This document shows positions 15,559 to 23,882 of a DNA stretch of 33,205 bases, one piece after another. This stretch comes from an uncultured Lachnospiraceae bacterium. GTDB taxonomy: Bacteria; Bacillota; Clostridia; Lachnospirales; Lachnospiraceae. Every line of letters begins with the position of its first letter. Positions within the stretch are counted from its first letter, which is position 1. The notes beneath the pieces were generated by a model. The model saw only the letters and a program-made list of their open reading frames with translations, ran no database searches and was not told the origin of the DNA. Location: positions 1-33,205 of the forward strand of contig CAJUJR010000021.1 of NCBI GenBank assembly GCA_910586605.1. Reading direction: 5' to 3'. A program made the translations under genes and the position numbers.

Positions 15559-17091
15559 TTAACTTTTATACATTATTTTTTTAGAGTAGGAAATTATCAT
15601 ATGTAAAATGCTGCCCATGCGCCAGCTTTTCCGAAAAATCAGGTAATTTACAAGATTTGGCAGGATTGCGCAAAAAAAACCCGATAAAAGGAAAGCAGGC
15701 AGGCTTTTGCCTTGGTAAAACCAGTTTACAAAAAAGCAGGCGGCGGCAGTTTCTGAAACAGACAATATTGTGTACTGAAGCAGGTCTGACAGATAGTGTC
15801 GGCTACTTCTGCAAAGGTAATCCCGGAAAAAAGCGCGGATGCGGAATATAACTTGTATCAGGTATGATGCAGAGGTTCCAAGCAGGACACCGATAATCCC
15901 CAATGGTTTTACAAGCAGCAGAGAGATTACTAGGTTAGCTGCTGCGTAAAAAACAGAAATATTGCGCTCTTTGCTAAACATGCCGCTGGCTGACATCATC
16001 ATGGCGATTGGGAGGCCTATGATAAACAAGTAACAGTTAACGACACAGCATATAACAGTCTCTGTACTTAGGCGGTACCGCCCTACAAGCCAGAAATCAG
16101 TTACAAAAATGGACATTAAGGACATCATGCCTGCTGCACAAAAAGAGGCAAGAAGGAAAAAGACAAAGGTTACTTGGCGTAGCACCTGGTAGTTTTTTTC
16201 CTGTTTTTTTTCTGTAAATAGATTGCCAATGCTTGGCTGTGCGGTCTGGGACAGGGCGAGCATAATATTGGATACAGATTGTGTAATCAGGCTGTAGTTG
16301 GCGTAACGCCCTGTAATGGCGACACTGATAAAGCTTGAAATAATCAGGTTGTCAGTGGACACTAAAAGTTTTGAGGAAAGCCTGGAGATAAAAATATTCT
16401 TGATTTCCCCAAAGATTGTTTTTGTTATAGTTCTTTCTAAAGGTGTTTTGCGGTATTGCTTTAAAAATGGGTATTTTTTATTTACATATTGTATCATCCG
16501 GAGGTTTAATGCAGTTTCAATGATAATATTTAAAGTAAGGGCAAGCTGGTAGTTTTTCCATAGCATTAAAATAATGATAATTGCCCCATAGTTTAATACA
16601 TTTATAATTAATGTGGCAATACTGACAATATATTCTTTTTGGTCGGCTATCAGGATCGAGCGTTTACAGGAGAGCAGGTAGGATAGTGCAGTCCGTGCCA
16701 GCCATAGAAAATAAATTGTCCTGATATAGGAAATGGAAAAACGGCTGTCCTTTAAAAACAGATGCACAAATGGCATAATGCAAAGCCCCATGCATATAAT
16801 TGCCGCCGCAAATATATAATATGCTTTCTGGTATAGGTTCATCAGGGAGGCTATTTTCTTTTCATCCTGTTCTGCCAGCGCTTTGTATAGATGGAATACA
16901 ATTGCAGATGCAATTCCAAGTTCTGATACAGATAGGATGGCAACAATGTTTGAAATAACACTGTTCATGCCAACCAGTTCTTCCCCCATAGTAAGGTTCA
17001 TCACCCTTTGGCTGAAAAATCCAATTAATATTAGTGCAAATTGGGAAAGCAGGCTAAAAAAGCTATTTCGGAATATATTTTTTAAACGCAT
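15559..17091 (-). CDS. Oligosaccharide flippase, Wzx/MATE-like
   Basis: A 510-residue polytopic membrane protein with about a dozen hydrophobic segments, beginning MRLKNIFRNSFFSLLSQFALILIG. It belongs to the polysaccharide exporter group of the MOP superfamily, which moves lipid-linked repeat units across the cytoplasmic membrane. The SRLSSKLLVSTDNLIIS segment around residues 235-255 and the paired halves fit that group. It is the first gene of the minus-strand glycan set, 20 bases downstream of the expected transcription start. No Wzy polymerase, chain-length regulator or initiating sugar-phosphate transferase is seen in the window, so those would have to be encoded elsewhere. Confidence 0.9.
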   Translation of the reverse strand: MRLKNIFRNSFFSLLSQFALILIGFFSQRVMNLTMGEELVGMNSVISNIVAILSVSELGIASAIVFHLYKALAEQDEKKIASLMNLYQKAYYIFAAAIICMGLCIMPFVHLFLKDSRFSISYIRTIYFLWLARTALSYLLSCKRSILIADQKEYIVSIATLIINVLNYGAIIIILMLWKNYQLALTLNIIIETALNLRMIQYVNKKYPFLKQYRKTPLERTITKTIFGEIKNIFISRLSSKLLVSTDNLIISSFISVAITGRYANYSLITQSVSNIMLALSQTAQPSIGNLFTEKKQEKNYQVLRQVTFVFFLLASFCAAGMMSLMSIFVTDFWLVGRYRLSTETVICCVVNCYLFIIGLPIAMMMSASGMFSKERNISVFYAAANLVISLLLVKPLGIIGVLLGTSASYLIQVIFRIRAFFRDYLCRSSRHYLSDLLQYTILSVSETAAACFFVNWFYQGKSLPAFLLSGFFCAILPNLVNYLIFRKSWRMGSILHMIISYSKKIMYKS

Positions 17092-17117
17092 TTTGCAGGC
17101 TCACTTCCTTTTGGTTC

Positions 17118-17146
17118 ATTTTAAACGATAGCGCCTGGGCTGTCAA
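17118..17146 (-). promoter_or_regulatory. Sigma-A-type promoter of the glycan locus
   Basis: On the minus strand a perfect TTGACA (17146-17141) and TAAAAT (17123-17118) are separated by 17 bases, with a GGAAG ribosome binding region before the flippase ATG at 17091. Confidence 0.75.
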
Positions 17147-17221
17147 ATTTCTTTCTTTTTTAGATGATTTATGTTAAGATAAGGGAAACTAGGAGCAGGG
17201 CTGTAGGAGGGAAAGTAAATT

Positions 17222-17575
17222 TTGAAAAGAAATTGCCGTGAAATTGGGGCAGAATATGAAAATAGGGCAGTGATTTTCTTAAAGGAAAAAGGATATCAGA
17301 TAATCAAACAGAATTTCCGGTGCAGGCAGGGGGAGATTGACATTATTGCAAAGGATGGGGAATACCTTGTTTTTACAGAAGTAAAATACCGGAAGAATGC
17401 TTATCAGGGTGCGGCGTTAGAAGCTGTAACAATGCAAAAGCAGAGGCGCATATTGCAGGCGGCAAGATATTATCTGTATATGACGTCGCAAAACATGCAT
17501 GTGCCCTGCCGTTTTGATGTGATTGCGTTTGAAGGGGAGCAGGTAACCCATATAGAAAATGCGTTTGGAGGATAG
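17222..17575 (+). CDS. yraN: UPF0102 protein YraN, nuclease-fold
   Basis: A 117-residue member of the YraN/UPF0102 family. The family landmarks are GAEYENRAVIFLKEKGYQII, then FRCRQGEIDIIAKDGEYLVFTEVKYRK, which has the GEIDLIA-x(n)-FVEVK pattern of a PD-(D/E)XK nuclease fold (Asp in EIDI, Glu-x-Lys in TEVKY). The cellular function is not established. The start is TTG 17222, ten bases after GGAGGG; no in-frame ATG gives a full family domain. It is commonly a neighbour of rnhB, from which it is here separated by the glycan locus. Confidence 0.9.
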   Translation: MKRNCREIGAEYENRAVIFLKEKGYQIIKQNFRCRQGEIDIIAKDGEYLVFTEVKYRKNAYQGAALEAVTMQKQRRILQAARYYLYMTSQNMHVPCRFDVIAFEGEQVTHIENAFGG

Positions 17576-17577
17576 AT

Positions 17578-18345
17578 ATGGAGAACAGGGATATTTACCG
17601 TATAGCGCTGGAGCAGTCTGCATTAGATATTAACTGTAATGCAGAGGATTTCCTTAAGGAGCATCCGGTTGTTGTAGAATCTAGTGTAGGGGCAAAGGCA
17701 CGGAAATACTATAAAGAACCTATTGCCTGTAATCTTGTTTCTTATGGAAATAATATTGTGGCATCTGTGAAGAGGGAGAACAGGGAAATTGTAGAAGAAT
17801 ACATAGGTAAATTTGAATTTTACCATTGCTTTGAAACGCCAAATCTACATTGGCTGAATGATAGATTGAAAGGGAATGGCCAAAAAGTTTGTTTTATGGC
17901 GGAATATTACCTTCCTGATGTTGAAAAGCTGCAAACTTTGCCTTGCAACTATGAACTGAAAATTTTAGTACAGGAAGATTTTGGACCGTTATATAAGCCG
18001 GAGTGGGGCAATGCTTTGTGTGAAGATAGAAAAGAACTTGACGTCCTTGGCGTTGGGGCATATGATTCTGGCACGCTTATCGGGCTTGCCGGCTGTTCGG
18101 CTGATTGTGATACAATGTGGCAGATTGGCGTGGATGTGCTCCCGCAATATAGAAGAAAAGGAATTGCAGCAGCACTGACAAGTACTTTGGCAGTAGAAAC
18201 ATTAAAGAGAGGGAAGGTGCCGTTTTATTGTTCTGCATGGTCTAATATCCGTTCTATGCGCAATGCAATGAAAAGCGGTTTTATCCCTGCATGGGTGGAA
18301 ATGACAGCGAAACCAGAGAATATTGTGGATGAAATGAACCAATAA
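17578..18345 (+). CDS. GNAT-family N-acetyltransferase
   Basis: A 255-residue protein whose last 120 residues form a GNAT acetyl-CoA-dependent acetyltransferase domain: LIGLAGCSADCDTMWQIGVDVL followed by the acetyl-CoA loop QYRRKGIAAALTS, and ARS-like WSNIRSMRNAMKSGFIPAW. The N-terminal half is a separate domain that I do not recognise, possibly a degenerate GNAT repeat. The substrate cannot be predicted. It starts two bases after yraN, preceded by GGAGG, and the two are surely co-transcribed. Confidence 0.85.
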   Translation: MENRDIYRIALEQSALDINCNAEDFLKEHPVVVESSVGAKARKYYKEPIACNLVSYGNNIVASVKRENREIVEEYIGKFEFYHCFETPNLHWLNDRLKGNGQKVCFMAEYYLPDVEKLQTLPCNYELKILVQEDFGPLYKPEWGNALCEDRKELDVLGVGAYDSGTLIGLAGCSADCDTMWQIGVDVLPQYRRKGIAAALTSTLAVETLKRGKVPFYCSAWSNIRSMRNAMKSGFIPAWVEMTAKPENIVDEMNQ

Positions 18346-18410
18346 GTAGTGGGGAAAAGGAGAATGGTTATCATAAATAAAAAAACAGTTTTAAAGAAAT
18401 GAGGAATATC

Positions 18411-19601
18411 ATGCAAAAAAACAATTTTAAGCATACTGTCCCACTTGCTCCATTAAAAATCGCGGCTCTTGGCAATTGCAAAGAACTTGGTGAAAAAATC
18501 AACCAGGCTCTGGCCAACCGTAGGAAGGCAGCACCGTCTGATGTAGGCAGCCCGCCATTTATTAAAACAGATTGTAAACAGGATAATTACCTGGTTGACT
18601 TTGACTGTGTAAGGTTTGGCACTGGTGAAGGAAAAGCCGTTATCCAAGAATCTATCCGTGGGGCAGATTTATATATTATTACAGATACAGTTAACCATTT
18701 TCAGACATACGAAATGTTTGGACAAAAGGAAAAAGCTTCGCCAGACAGCCATTTTATAGATTTAAAACGTGTTATTATGGCATGTGGCGGCCATCCGCGC
18801 CGGATTAGTGTAATTATGCCATATCTTTATGAAGGGCGGCAGCATATCCGCATGCTTGATGAATCTTTGGACTGCGCCCTTGCATTGCAGGAATTGGCCG
18901 CTATGGGGGTAGAGACAATTATTACTTTTGACGCACACGATAACCGTGTACAAAACGCCATCCCTAATCACGGGTTTGACAACTTTTTCACTTCCTACCA
19001 GTTTATCCAGGAAATTTTAAATACCAATCCTGACATTACTATAGATGAAAAACATTTTGCCGTTGTCAGCCCGGACGAGGGTGGGATGAAACGGGCTGTC
19101 TATTACGCCGGGCTGCTTGGCGTCGACATGGGCATGTTTTACCGCCGCCTTGATTACTCAGTAAAAGTTGGCGATGGGCATCCTGTTGCCAGTGTTGAAT
19201 TTTTAGGGAAAAGCCTGAGCGGAAAAGATGTCATTATATTGGATGACATGATTGCAACTGGAAAAACGATGCTAAATGCTGCAAAAGAAGTACGCAAGCA
19301 AAATGTACGCAAAATATTCCTATGTGCAACATTCAGCCTGTTTTCCAATGGAATTGAAAACCTTGACTTTGCATATAAAGAAGGGATTTTTGACTGCCTA
19401 TATACAACCAACCTCTGTCACTGCCCTGCGGAGCTTTTTGAGAAGCCGTATTACCACAATGTAGATTTAAGTAATTATATTTCCTTGATTATAGATACCT
19501 TAAACCATGATACATCGGTAAGCAATGTTTTGGATGCAACAGGCCGCATCCAAAAATTACTGGACAGACGAAACTGCCGCAATCTGGATAAATCCATTTA
19601 A
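18411..19601 (+). CDS. prs: Ribose-phosphate pyrophosphokinase, long clostridial variant
   Basis: A 396-residue PRPP synthetase homologue, longer than the usual 310-320. It would transfer pyrophosphate from ATP to ribose 5-phosphate for nucleotide, His and Trp synthesis. RRISVIMPYLYEGRQHIR and TFDAHDNRVQNAIP match the ATP- and metal-binding parts, and VVSPDEGGMKRA and VIILDDMIATGKTM the PRPP-binding loop. The loop reads DDMIATGKT where DDxIDTGGT is classical, and the flexible catalytic loop reads FYRRLDYS, where classical enzymes have a Lys-Arg-Arg (KRR) stretch. Activity is therefore less certain than the fold. ATG 18411 has GAGG six bases upstream; ATG 18399 is the alternative. It overlaps the convergent pgeF by 45 bases. 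Confidence 0.85.
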   Translation: MQKNNFKHTVPLAPLKIAALGNCKELGEKINQALANRRKAAPSDVGSPPFIKTDCKQDNYLVDFDCVRFGTGEGKAVIQESIRGADLYIITDTVNHFQTYEMFGQKEKASPDSHFIDLKRVIMACGGHPRRISVIMPYLYEGRQHIRMLDESLDCALALQELAAMGVETIITFDAHDNRVQNAIPNHGFDNFFTSYQFIQEILNTNPDITIDEKHFAVVSPDEGGMKRAVYYAGLLGVDMGMFYRRLDYSVKVGDGHPVASVEFLGKSLSGKDVIILDDMIATGKTMLNAAKEVRKQNVRKIFLCATFSLFSNGIENLDFAYKEGIFDCLYTTNLCHCPAELFEKPYYHNVDLSNYISLIIDTLNHDTSVSNVLDATGRIQKLLDRRNCRNLDKSI

Positions 19602-20483
19602 GTTTCCCCTTTTTCCATGAGAAGCACGGTGGGAAAACAAAAGTCTGCTATTACAACAGGTACAGATACCAGAAATATGGATGTTTTCTGCCAATAGCCC
19701 TGCGTCTTTTAACTGCAGGGCATTAGCCTGCCACAAATCTAACTGGTATTTTTTTTCAGCAGCATTGGAACAGAGCATTATTTCTGCCATCTGTTCTTTA
19801 GTATATTGCTTTGCAAATGCATCTGCCACATCCTGGCTGACTTCATAACAGCTTTGGCAGATAGAAGGGCCAATGACTGCAATAATGTCTTGTTTATTAC
19901 AACCAAACTGTTCCTGCATCTGGTTCACAGTCTTTTGTCCCATCTTTTCCACCGTGCCACGCCATCCTGCATGGGAAGCTGCAATAACCCTTTTTGCTGG
20001 ATCTGCAAAAAAAAGAGGGACGCAATCTGCATAAGAGGTGGCAAGGCAGACATTTTCCTTGTCCGTTATCAGCCCATCGATTCCTTTCAGCTTTTTCTTT
20101 ATTTTCCCTTTACAGGTATCTTCTTTTGTTGCTATGGCAATTTCCGTCTTATGCACTTGGTCAGATAATACAAGGTTTTCTGTATTAACGCCCATGCTTT
20201 TACAAAATAGACAGTAATTTTGGGTAACATTTTCTTCGGAATCCCCTCTGTTAAATCCCAGGTTTAATTCTGCAAAATAGCCTGTACTGACTCCCCCATA
20301 CCGCGTGGAAAAAGCAGCATTAACAAATCCCAGGTTATCAAATGCATGGAAACGGATGATGGGTACGCTATCTGCATGTTCCAGATAACATTCCTCTGTC
20401 CTGGCTTTTTCCCAAAGCTGTAGAACCTCGCCTTCACTTAGCCCCAAAACCTGAATCCTTTGTTTTGTTCCCGTCTTTTCCAT
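19557..20483 (-). CDS. pgeF: Polyphenol oxidase/LACC1-family protein (PgeF/YfiH)
   Basis: A 308-residue cytoplasmic protein of the YfiH (DUF152) family, members of which act as zinc-dependent purine nucleoside phosphorylases or adenosine deaminases and have been linked to peptidoglycan editing. The metal-binding residues are visible in SDQVHKTEI (His), SYADCVPLFF (Cys) and ASHAGWRGTV (His), with CTCCNSRLLFSHR near the end. The start at 20483 has AAAGGAG upstream. A purine-related role would sit well beside prs, but the genes are convergent and not one operon. Confidence 0.92.
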   Translation of the reverse strand: MEKTGTKQRIQVLGLSEGEVLQLWEKARTEECYLEHADSVPIIRFHAFDNLGFVNAAFSTRYGGVSTGYFAELNLGFNRGDSEENVTQNYCLFCKSMGVNTENLVLSDQVHKTEIAIATKEDTCKGKIKKKLKGIDGLITDKENVCLATSYADCVPLFFADPAKRVIAASHAGWRGTVEKMGQKTVNQMQEQFGCNKQDIIAVIGPSICQSCYEVSQDVADAFAKQYTKEQMAEIMLCSNAAEKKYQLDLWQANALQLKDAGLLAENIHISGICTCCNSRLLFSHRASHGKRGNLNGFIQIAAVSSVQ

Positions 20484-20552
20484 ATTCTTTCTCCTTTTTT
20501 ATTATGATTTAATCGCCTTAGTAATAGCAAAAATCACCTTAATTAATTTCTT

Positions 20553-20581
20553 ATGATACCTTAGCCGCTTAATAATTGCAA
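20553..20581 (-). promoter_or_regulatory. Possible promoter of pgeF
   Basis: On the minus strand TTGCAA (20581-20576) and TATCAT (20558-20553) are 17 bases apart, about 70 bases before the pgeF start. Confidence 0.45.
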
Positions 20582-20660
20582 TATCACACCCCAATAGATA
20601 CCTGTTTTTTACCAAAACCATGAAGATTTTTTGAAATCCCTTTATTTTTGTTGTAGTTTG

Positions 20661-20669
20661 TGGTATAAA
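20661..20669 (+). promoter_or_regulatory. Possible extended -10 promoter of the lipoprotein-der operon
   Basis: TGGTATAAA has the TG-N-TATAAT form of an extended -10 element; the -35 region 17 bases upstream (TTTATT) is weak. It lies in the divergent gap between pgeF and the lipoprotein gene. The rest of this 253-base gap is AT-rich and shows no clear hairpin. Confidence 0.45.
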
Positions 20670-20736
20670 TGAACATGTTGCAGTGTAAATTAAAAACGGG
20701 TATGGCCATAATATGGCTTTGATTGGAGGAGTTAGC

Positions 20737-21843
20737 GTGAGAAAAGCAAATAAGTTGCTTGCATTGGCATTATGTGCAGGCTTAACCGTAGTAGCGTTTA
20801 CAGGTTGTGGGGCAAAAGAAGCAGAGAAGAAAGAAACAAAGACGGAAAAGGAAGAAAACAAATCAGACGACCCTTTTATTAAAGAAGCGGCATCTTATAT
20901 TGATTTGGCAGAATATAAGACGATTTCACTGAAAACAAGTGAGATTGATGAAAAGCTTCAGGCACAGATTGATTCTATGTTGACAGCAAGCGCTTCCTAT
21001 GAGCAGATAAAGAAAGGGAAAGTGAAAGATGGGGACACTGTCAATATTTATTATGTCGGGAAAATGGATGGGGAAGCCTTTGAAGGTGGGTCTTGTACAG
21101 AGGAAAGCATGCCTTCTGGTTACGATTTGACAATTGGTTCTGGTTCCTTTATTGACGGTTTTGAAGATGCGCTGATCGGGAAATCCATTGGGAAGACGTA
21201 TGATATTGATGTGACATTTCCGGAAAAATATAGTAATAACCCCGATCTCGCCGGAAAGCCTGCTGTTTTTACAGTAACCTTAAATTATAAGAGAGGGAAA
21301 GAGATTTCGCCAAAGCTTACAGAGGATTTTGTAAAGACGAACCTTCCAGATTATAAATCGGTAAAAGAGTATAAAGAAAAGACACGTGAATCTATTGTCC
21401 GGGATATGGCGATTGCAAAGGTTTGTAAGGATACAAAAGTAAACGATTATCCAAAGGACAGGGTTTCTAGTATGGAGAAACAGATAAAAACTTCTATTGA
21501 AAGTTACTTGGTGCAGAATAATTCTACTTTGGAGGACTATCTGTCTGGGCTAAAGATTTCGGAGGAAGATTATGTTGCACAGATTGAGACAACTTCAAAG
21601 CAGGATGTTGCAAACCAGCTTGTCTACAATGCAATTGCCCAAGCAGAAAATATTGAGGTGACAGATGAGGAGTATAAAAAAGAGATAGACACGTATATGA
21701 AAAATTACGGTTGTGAGAAAGAATCTGATTTGGATAAGACTTTTCATGACATGTATGGGACAACAGCTAATATGATTATTAATAATGAGTTGCTGTATAG
21801 TAAGATTGCAGATTACCTTGTAGGAAATGTAAAGGAATCATAA
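20737..21843 (+). CDS. Extracytoplasmic FKBP-type prolyl isomerase lipoprotein, trigger-factor-like
   Basis: A 368-residue predicted lipoprotein. The signal peptide ends in a lipobox VAFTGCG with Cys24 as the lipid-modified residue, followed by a Lys/Glu-rich linker. Residues about 70-180 form an FKBP domain (VKDGDTVNIYYVGKMDGEAFEGG and GSGSFIDGFEDALIGKSIG). The remainder resembles the C-terminal chaperone arms of trigger factor (KLTEDFVKTNLPDYKSVKEYKE). It should fold or hold secreted proteins outside the membrane. GTG 20737 is chosen because GGAGGAG lies five bases before it; an ATG at 20713 would place eight odd residues before the signal peptide. It is followed after ten bases by der. Confidence 0.9.
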   Translation: MRKANKLLALALCAGLTVVAFTGCGAKEAEKKETKTEKEENKSDDPFIKEAASYIDLAEYKTISLKTSEIDEKLQAQIDSMLTASASYEQIKKGKVKDGDTVNIYYVGKMDGEAFEGGSCTEESMPSGYDLTIGSGSFIDGFEDALIGKSIGKTYDIDVTFPEKYSNNPDLAGKPAVFTVTLNYKRGKEISPKLTEDFVKTNLPDYKSVKEYKEKTRESIVRDMAIAKVCKDTKVNDYPKDRVSSMEKQIKTSIESYLVQNNSTLEDYLSGLKISEEDYVAQIETTSKQDVANQLVYNAIAQAENIEVTDEEYKKEIDTYMKNYGCEKESDLDKTFHDMYGTTANMIINNELLYSKIADYLVGNVKES

Positions 21844-21853
21844 GGAGGACAAA

Positions 21854-23176
21854 GTGAGTAAGCCGATAGTTGCAATAGTGGGGCGTCCTAATGTTGGGAA
21901 ATCTACACTATTTAATATGATGGCCGGGGAACGGATTGCGATTGTAAAAGATACGCCAGGCGTGACGAGAGACCGTATTTATGCGGATGTATCATGGCTC
22001 AAATATAATTTTACCATTATGGATACAGGCGGGATTGAGCCGGAGACAAAAAACCAAATGCTGCAAAATATGCGCGAACAGGCAGAAATGGCAATTGAAA
22101 TGGCCGATGTTGTTATGTTTGTCGTGGATGTTAAGCAGGGGCTTGTAGATGCAGATTATAAAGTGGCAGACATGCTCCGGAAAGCAGATAAAAAGGTAGT
22201 GCTTGTTGTAAACAAAGTAGACAGCTTTGAAAAGATGATGCCGGATGTCTATGAATTTTACAATCTGGGTATTGGGGAGCCGCATCCTGTCTCTTCCATA
22301 GGGAAGCTTGGCATTGGCGATATGTTGGATGAGGTGACTGCCCTTTTCCCAAATGATTTGGAAGAAGAAGAGGATGAGAGGCCGCGTGTGGCAATTGTTG
22401 GAAAGCCAAATGTTGGGAAGTCCTCTATTATCAATAAGCTTTTGGGGGAAAACCGTGTAATTGTTTCTGATGTGGCGGGGACAACGAGGGATGCTATTGA
22501 TACAACAGTTACCTGGGAAGACAAAGAGTATGTATTTATTGACACGGCGGGGCTGCGCCGGAAAAATAAAATCAAAGAAGAAATTGAACGCTACAGCATT
22601 TTGAGGACGGTATCTGCCGTAGAGCGGGCGGATGTGGTTGTGCTGGTAATTGACGCGACAGAAGGCGTGACAGAACAGGATGCAAAGATTGCCGGAATTG
22701 CACACGACCGTGGGCGTGGCATGATTATTGCAGTAAATAAATGGGATGCGGTTGAAAAAGACAACCACTCGGTAAAAGAGTATACAAATAAGATACGGAA
22801 TGTCCTTTCTTTTATGCCATATGCAGAAATCCTTTTTATTTCAGCAAAGACAGGACAGCGTTTGCCGAAGCTTTTTGACATATTAGAGGTTGTAATCCAG
22901 AACCACCAATTGCGTATTGCTACTGGGGTGCTAAATGATATCCTGACAGAAGCTGTCGCAATGCAGCAGCCCCCGTCTGATAAAGGACGCCGCTTAAAGA
23001 TTTATTATATGACGCAGGTTGGCATCAAGCCGCCTTCCTTTGTATTGTTTGTAAATGACAAGCGGCTGATGCATTTTTCGTATACCAGGTATCTGGAAAA
23101 TAAAATCCGTGAAGCATTTGGTTTTGGCGGCACTTCCCTGAAATTTTTTATCCGGGAGAGGAAAGAGAAATCCTAA
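21854..23176 (+). CDS. der: Ribosome biogenesis GTPase Der (EngA)
   Basis: A 440-residue protein with two tandem GTPase domains followed by a KH-like domain, essential for 50S subunit maturation. Domain 1 has GRPNVGKST, DTGG and NKVD. Domain 2 has GKPNVGKSS, DTAG and NKWD. The C-terminal KH-like part ends PPSFVLFVNDKRLMHFSYTRYLENKIREAF. The start is GTG 21854 with AAGGAGG upstream. Length and domain order are canonical. Confidence 0.97.
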   Translation: MSKPIVAIVGRPNVGKSTLFNMMAGERIAIVKDTPGVTRDRIYADVSWLKYNFTIMDTGGIEPETKNQMLQNMREQAEMAIEMADVVMFVVDVKQGLVDADYKVADMLRKADKKVVLVVNKVDSFEKMMPDVYEFYNLGIGEPHPVSSIGKLGIGDMLDEVTALFPNDLEEEEDERPRVAIVGKPNVGKSSIINKLLGENRVIVSDVAGTTRDAIDTTVTWEDKEYVFIDTAGLRRKNKIKEEIERYSILRTVSAVERADVVVLVIDATEGVTEQDAKIAGIAHDRGRGMIIAVNKWDAVEKDNHSVKEYTNKIRNVLSFMPYAEILFISAKTGQRLPKLFDILEVVIQNHQLRIATGVLNDILTEAVAMQQPPSDKGRRLKIYYMTQVGIKPPSFVLFVNDKRLMHFSYTRYLENKIREAFGFGGTSLKFFIRERKEKS

Positions 23177-23240
23177 CAGGTGCGGAAAAGCAATAGGACG
23201 CCGTGGGTGGCATCTATAAAAATGGAATGGAGAATGAAAA

Positions 23241-23882
23241 ATGGATTTGATATTGTGTCTGGCAGCAGGATATTTTTTCGGCTGCATTTCATCGGGGTAT
23301 CTGGTTGGGAAGTTTTACCATAAGGATATACGGGAACTGGGAAGCGGTAACGCAGGCACTACGAACGTGCTGCGAAATTTTGGCGTAGTTCCTGCAATTA
23401 TCACTTTTGTAGGGGATCTTGCAAAGGCTGTTGTCCCGATTTTACTGCTCCGGATTTGCTTTTACCAGCAGGGCTGTTGGTATCTTCCATGCCTGTACTG
23501 CGGCCTTGGCGTGGTATTGGGGCACAATTATCCATTTTATATGGGGTTTAAGGGAGGCAAGGGGATTGCCGTGACATCTGCTGTTGTTATGTCTGCTGCC
23601 CATCCGATTATGATTCCTGCCGGGCTTGCGATTTTCCTTACTGCAGTTATTTTAACGCGCTATGTGTCGGTAGGCTCGCTTTTTGTTGCATGGTATATCC
23701 CTGCCAATACTCTTATTTTTTATTCTGGAGACAGGCAGTTTATACATATGATGGTAATTAGCCTGCTATTTACAGCATTTGCATATTTCCAACACAGGCA
23801 AAACATCATACGGTTAATTCATGGGAATGAAAATAAATTGTGGCATACAAAAAAGGAAAAGGAGGCTGCGGCGGAAAAATGA
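23241..23882 (+). CDS. plsY: Acyl-phosphate:glycerol-3-phosphate acyltransferase PlsY
   Basis: A 213-residue integral membrane enzyme that transfers an acyl chain from acyl-phosphate to sn-glycerol 3-phosphate, the first step of phospholipid synthesis. The conserved cytoplasmic motifs are present: GSGNAGTTNVLR, GHNYPFYMGFKGGKGIA and a later hydrophilic loop. Five or so hydrophobic segments are visible. It overlaps gpsA by four bases (ATGA). The next enzyme, GpsA, makes its glycerol 3-phosphate substrate, so the pair is a functional unit. Confidence 0.96.
   Translation: MDLILCLAAGYFFGCISSGYLVGKFYHKDIRELGSGNAGTTNVLRNFGVVPAIITFVGDLAKAVVPILLLRICFYQQGCWYLPCLYCGLGVVLGHNYPFYMGFKGGKGIAVTSAVVMSAAHPIMIPAGLAIFLTAVILTRYVSVGSLFVAWYIPANTLIFYSGDRQFIHMMVISLLFTAFAYFQHRQNIIRLIHGNENKLWHTKKEKEAAAEK

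Noticed and set aside
21992..22768. Open minus-strand frame of 258 codons
   Set aside because: It mirrors der; the His/Asn/Cys-rich translation is typical of an antisense shadow.
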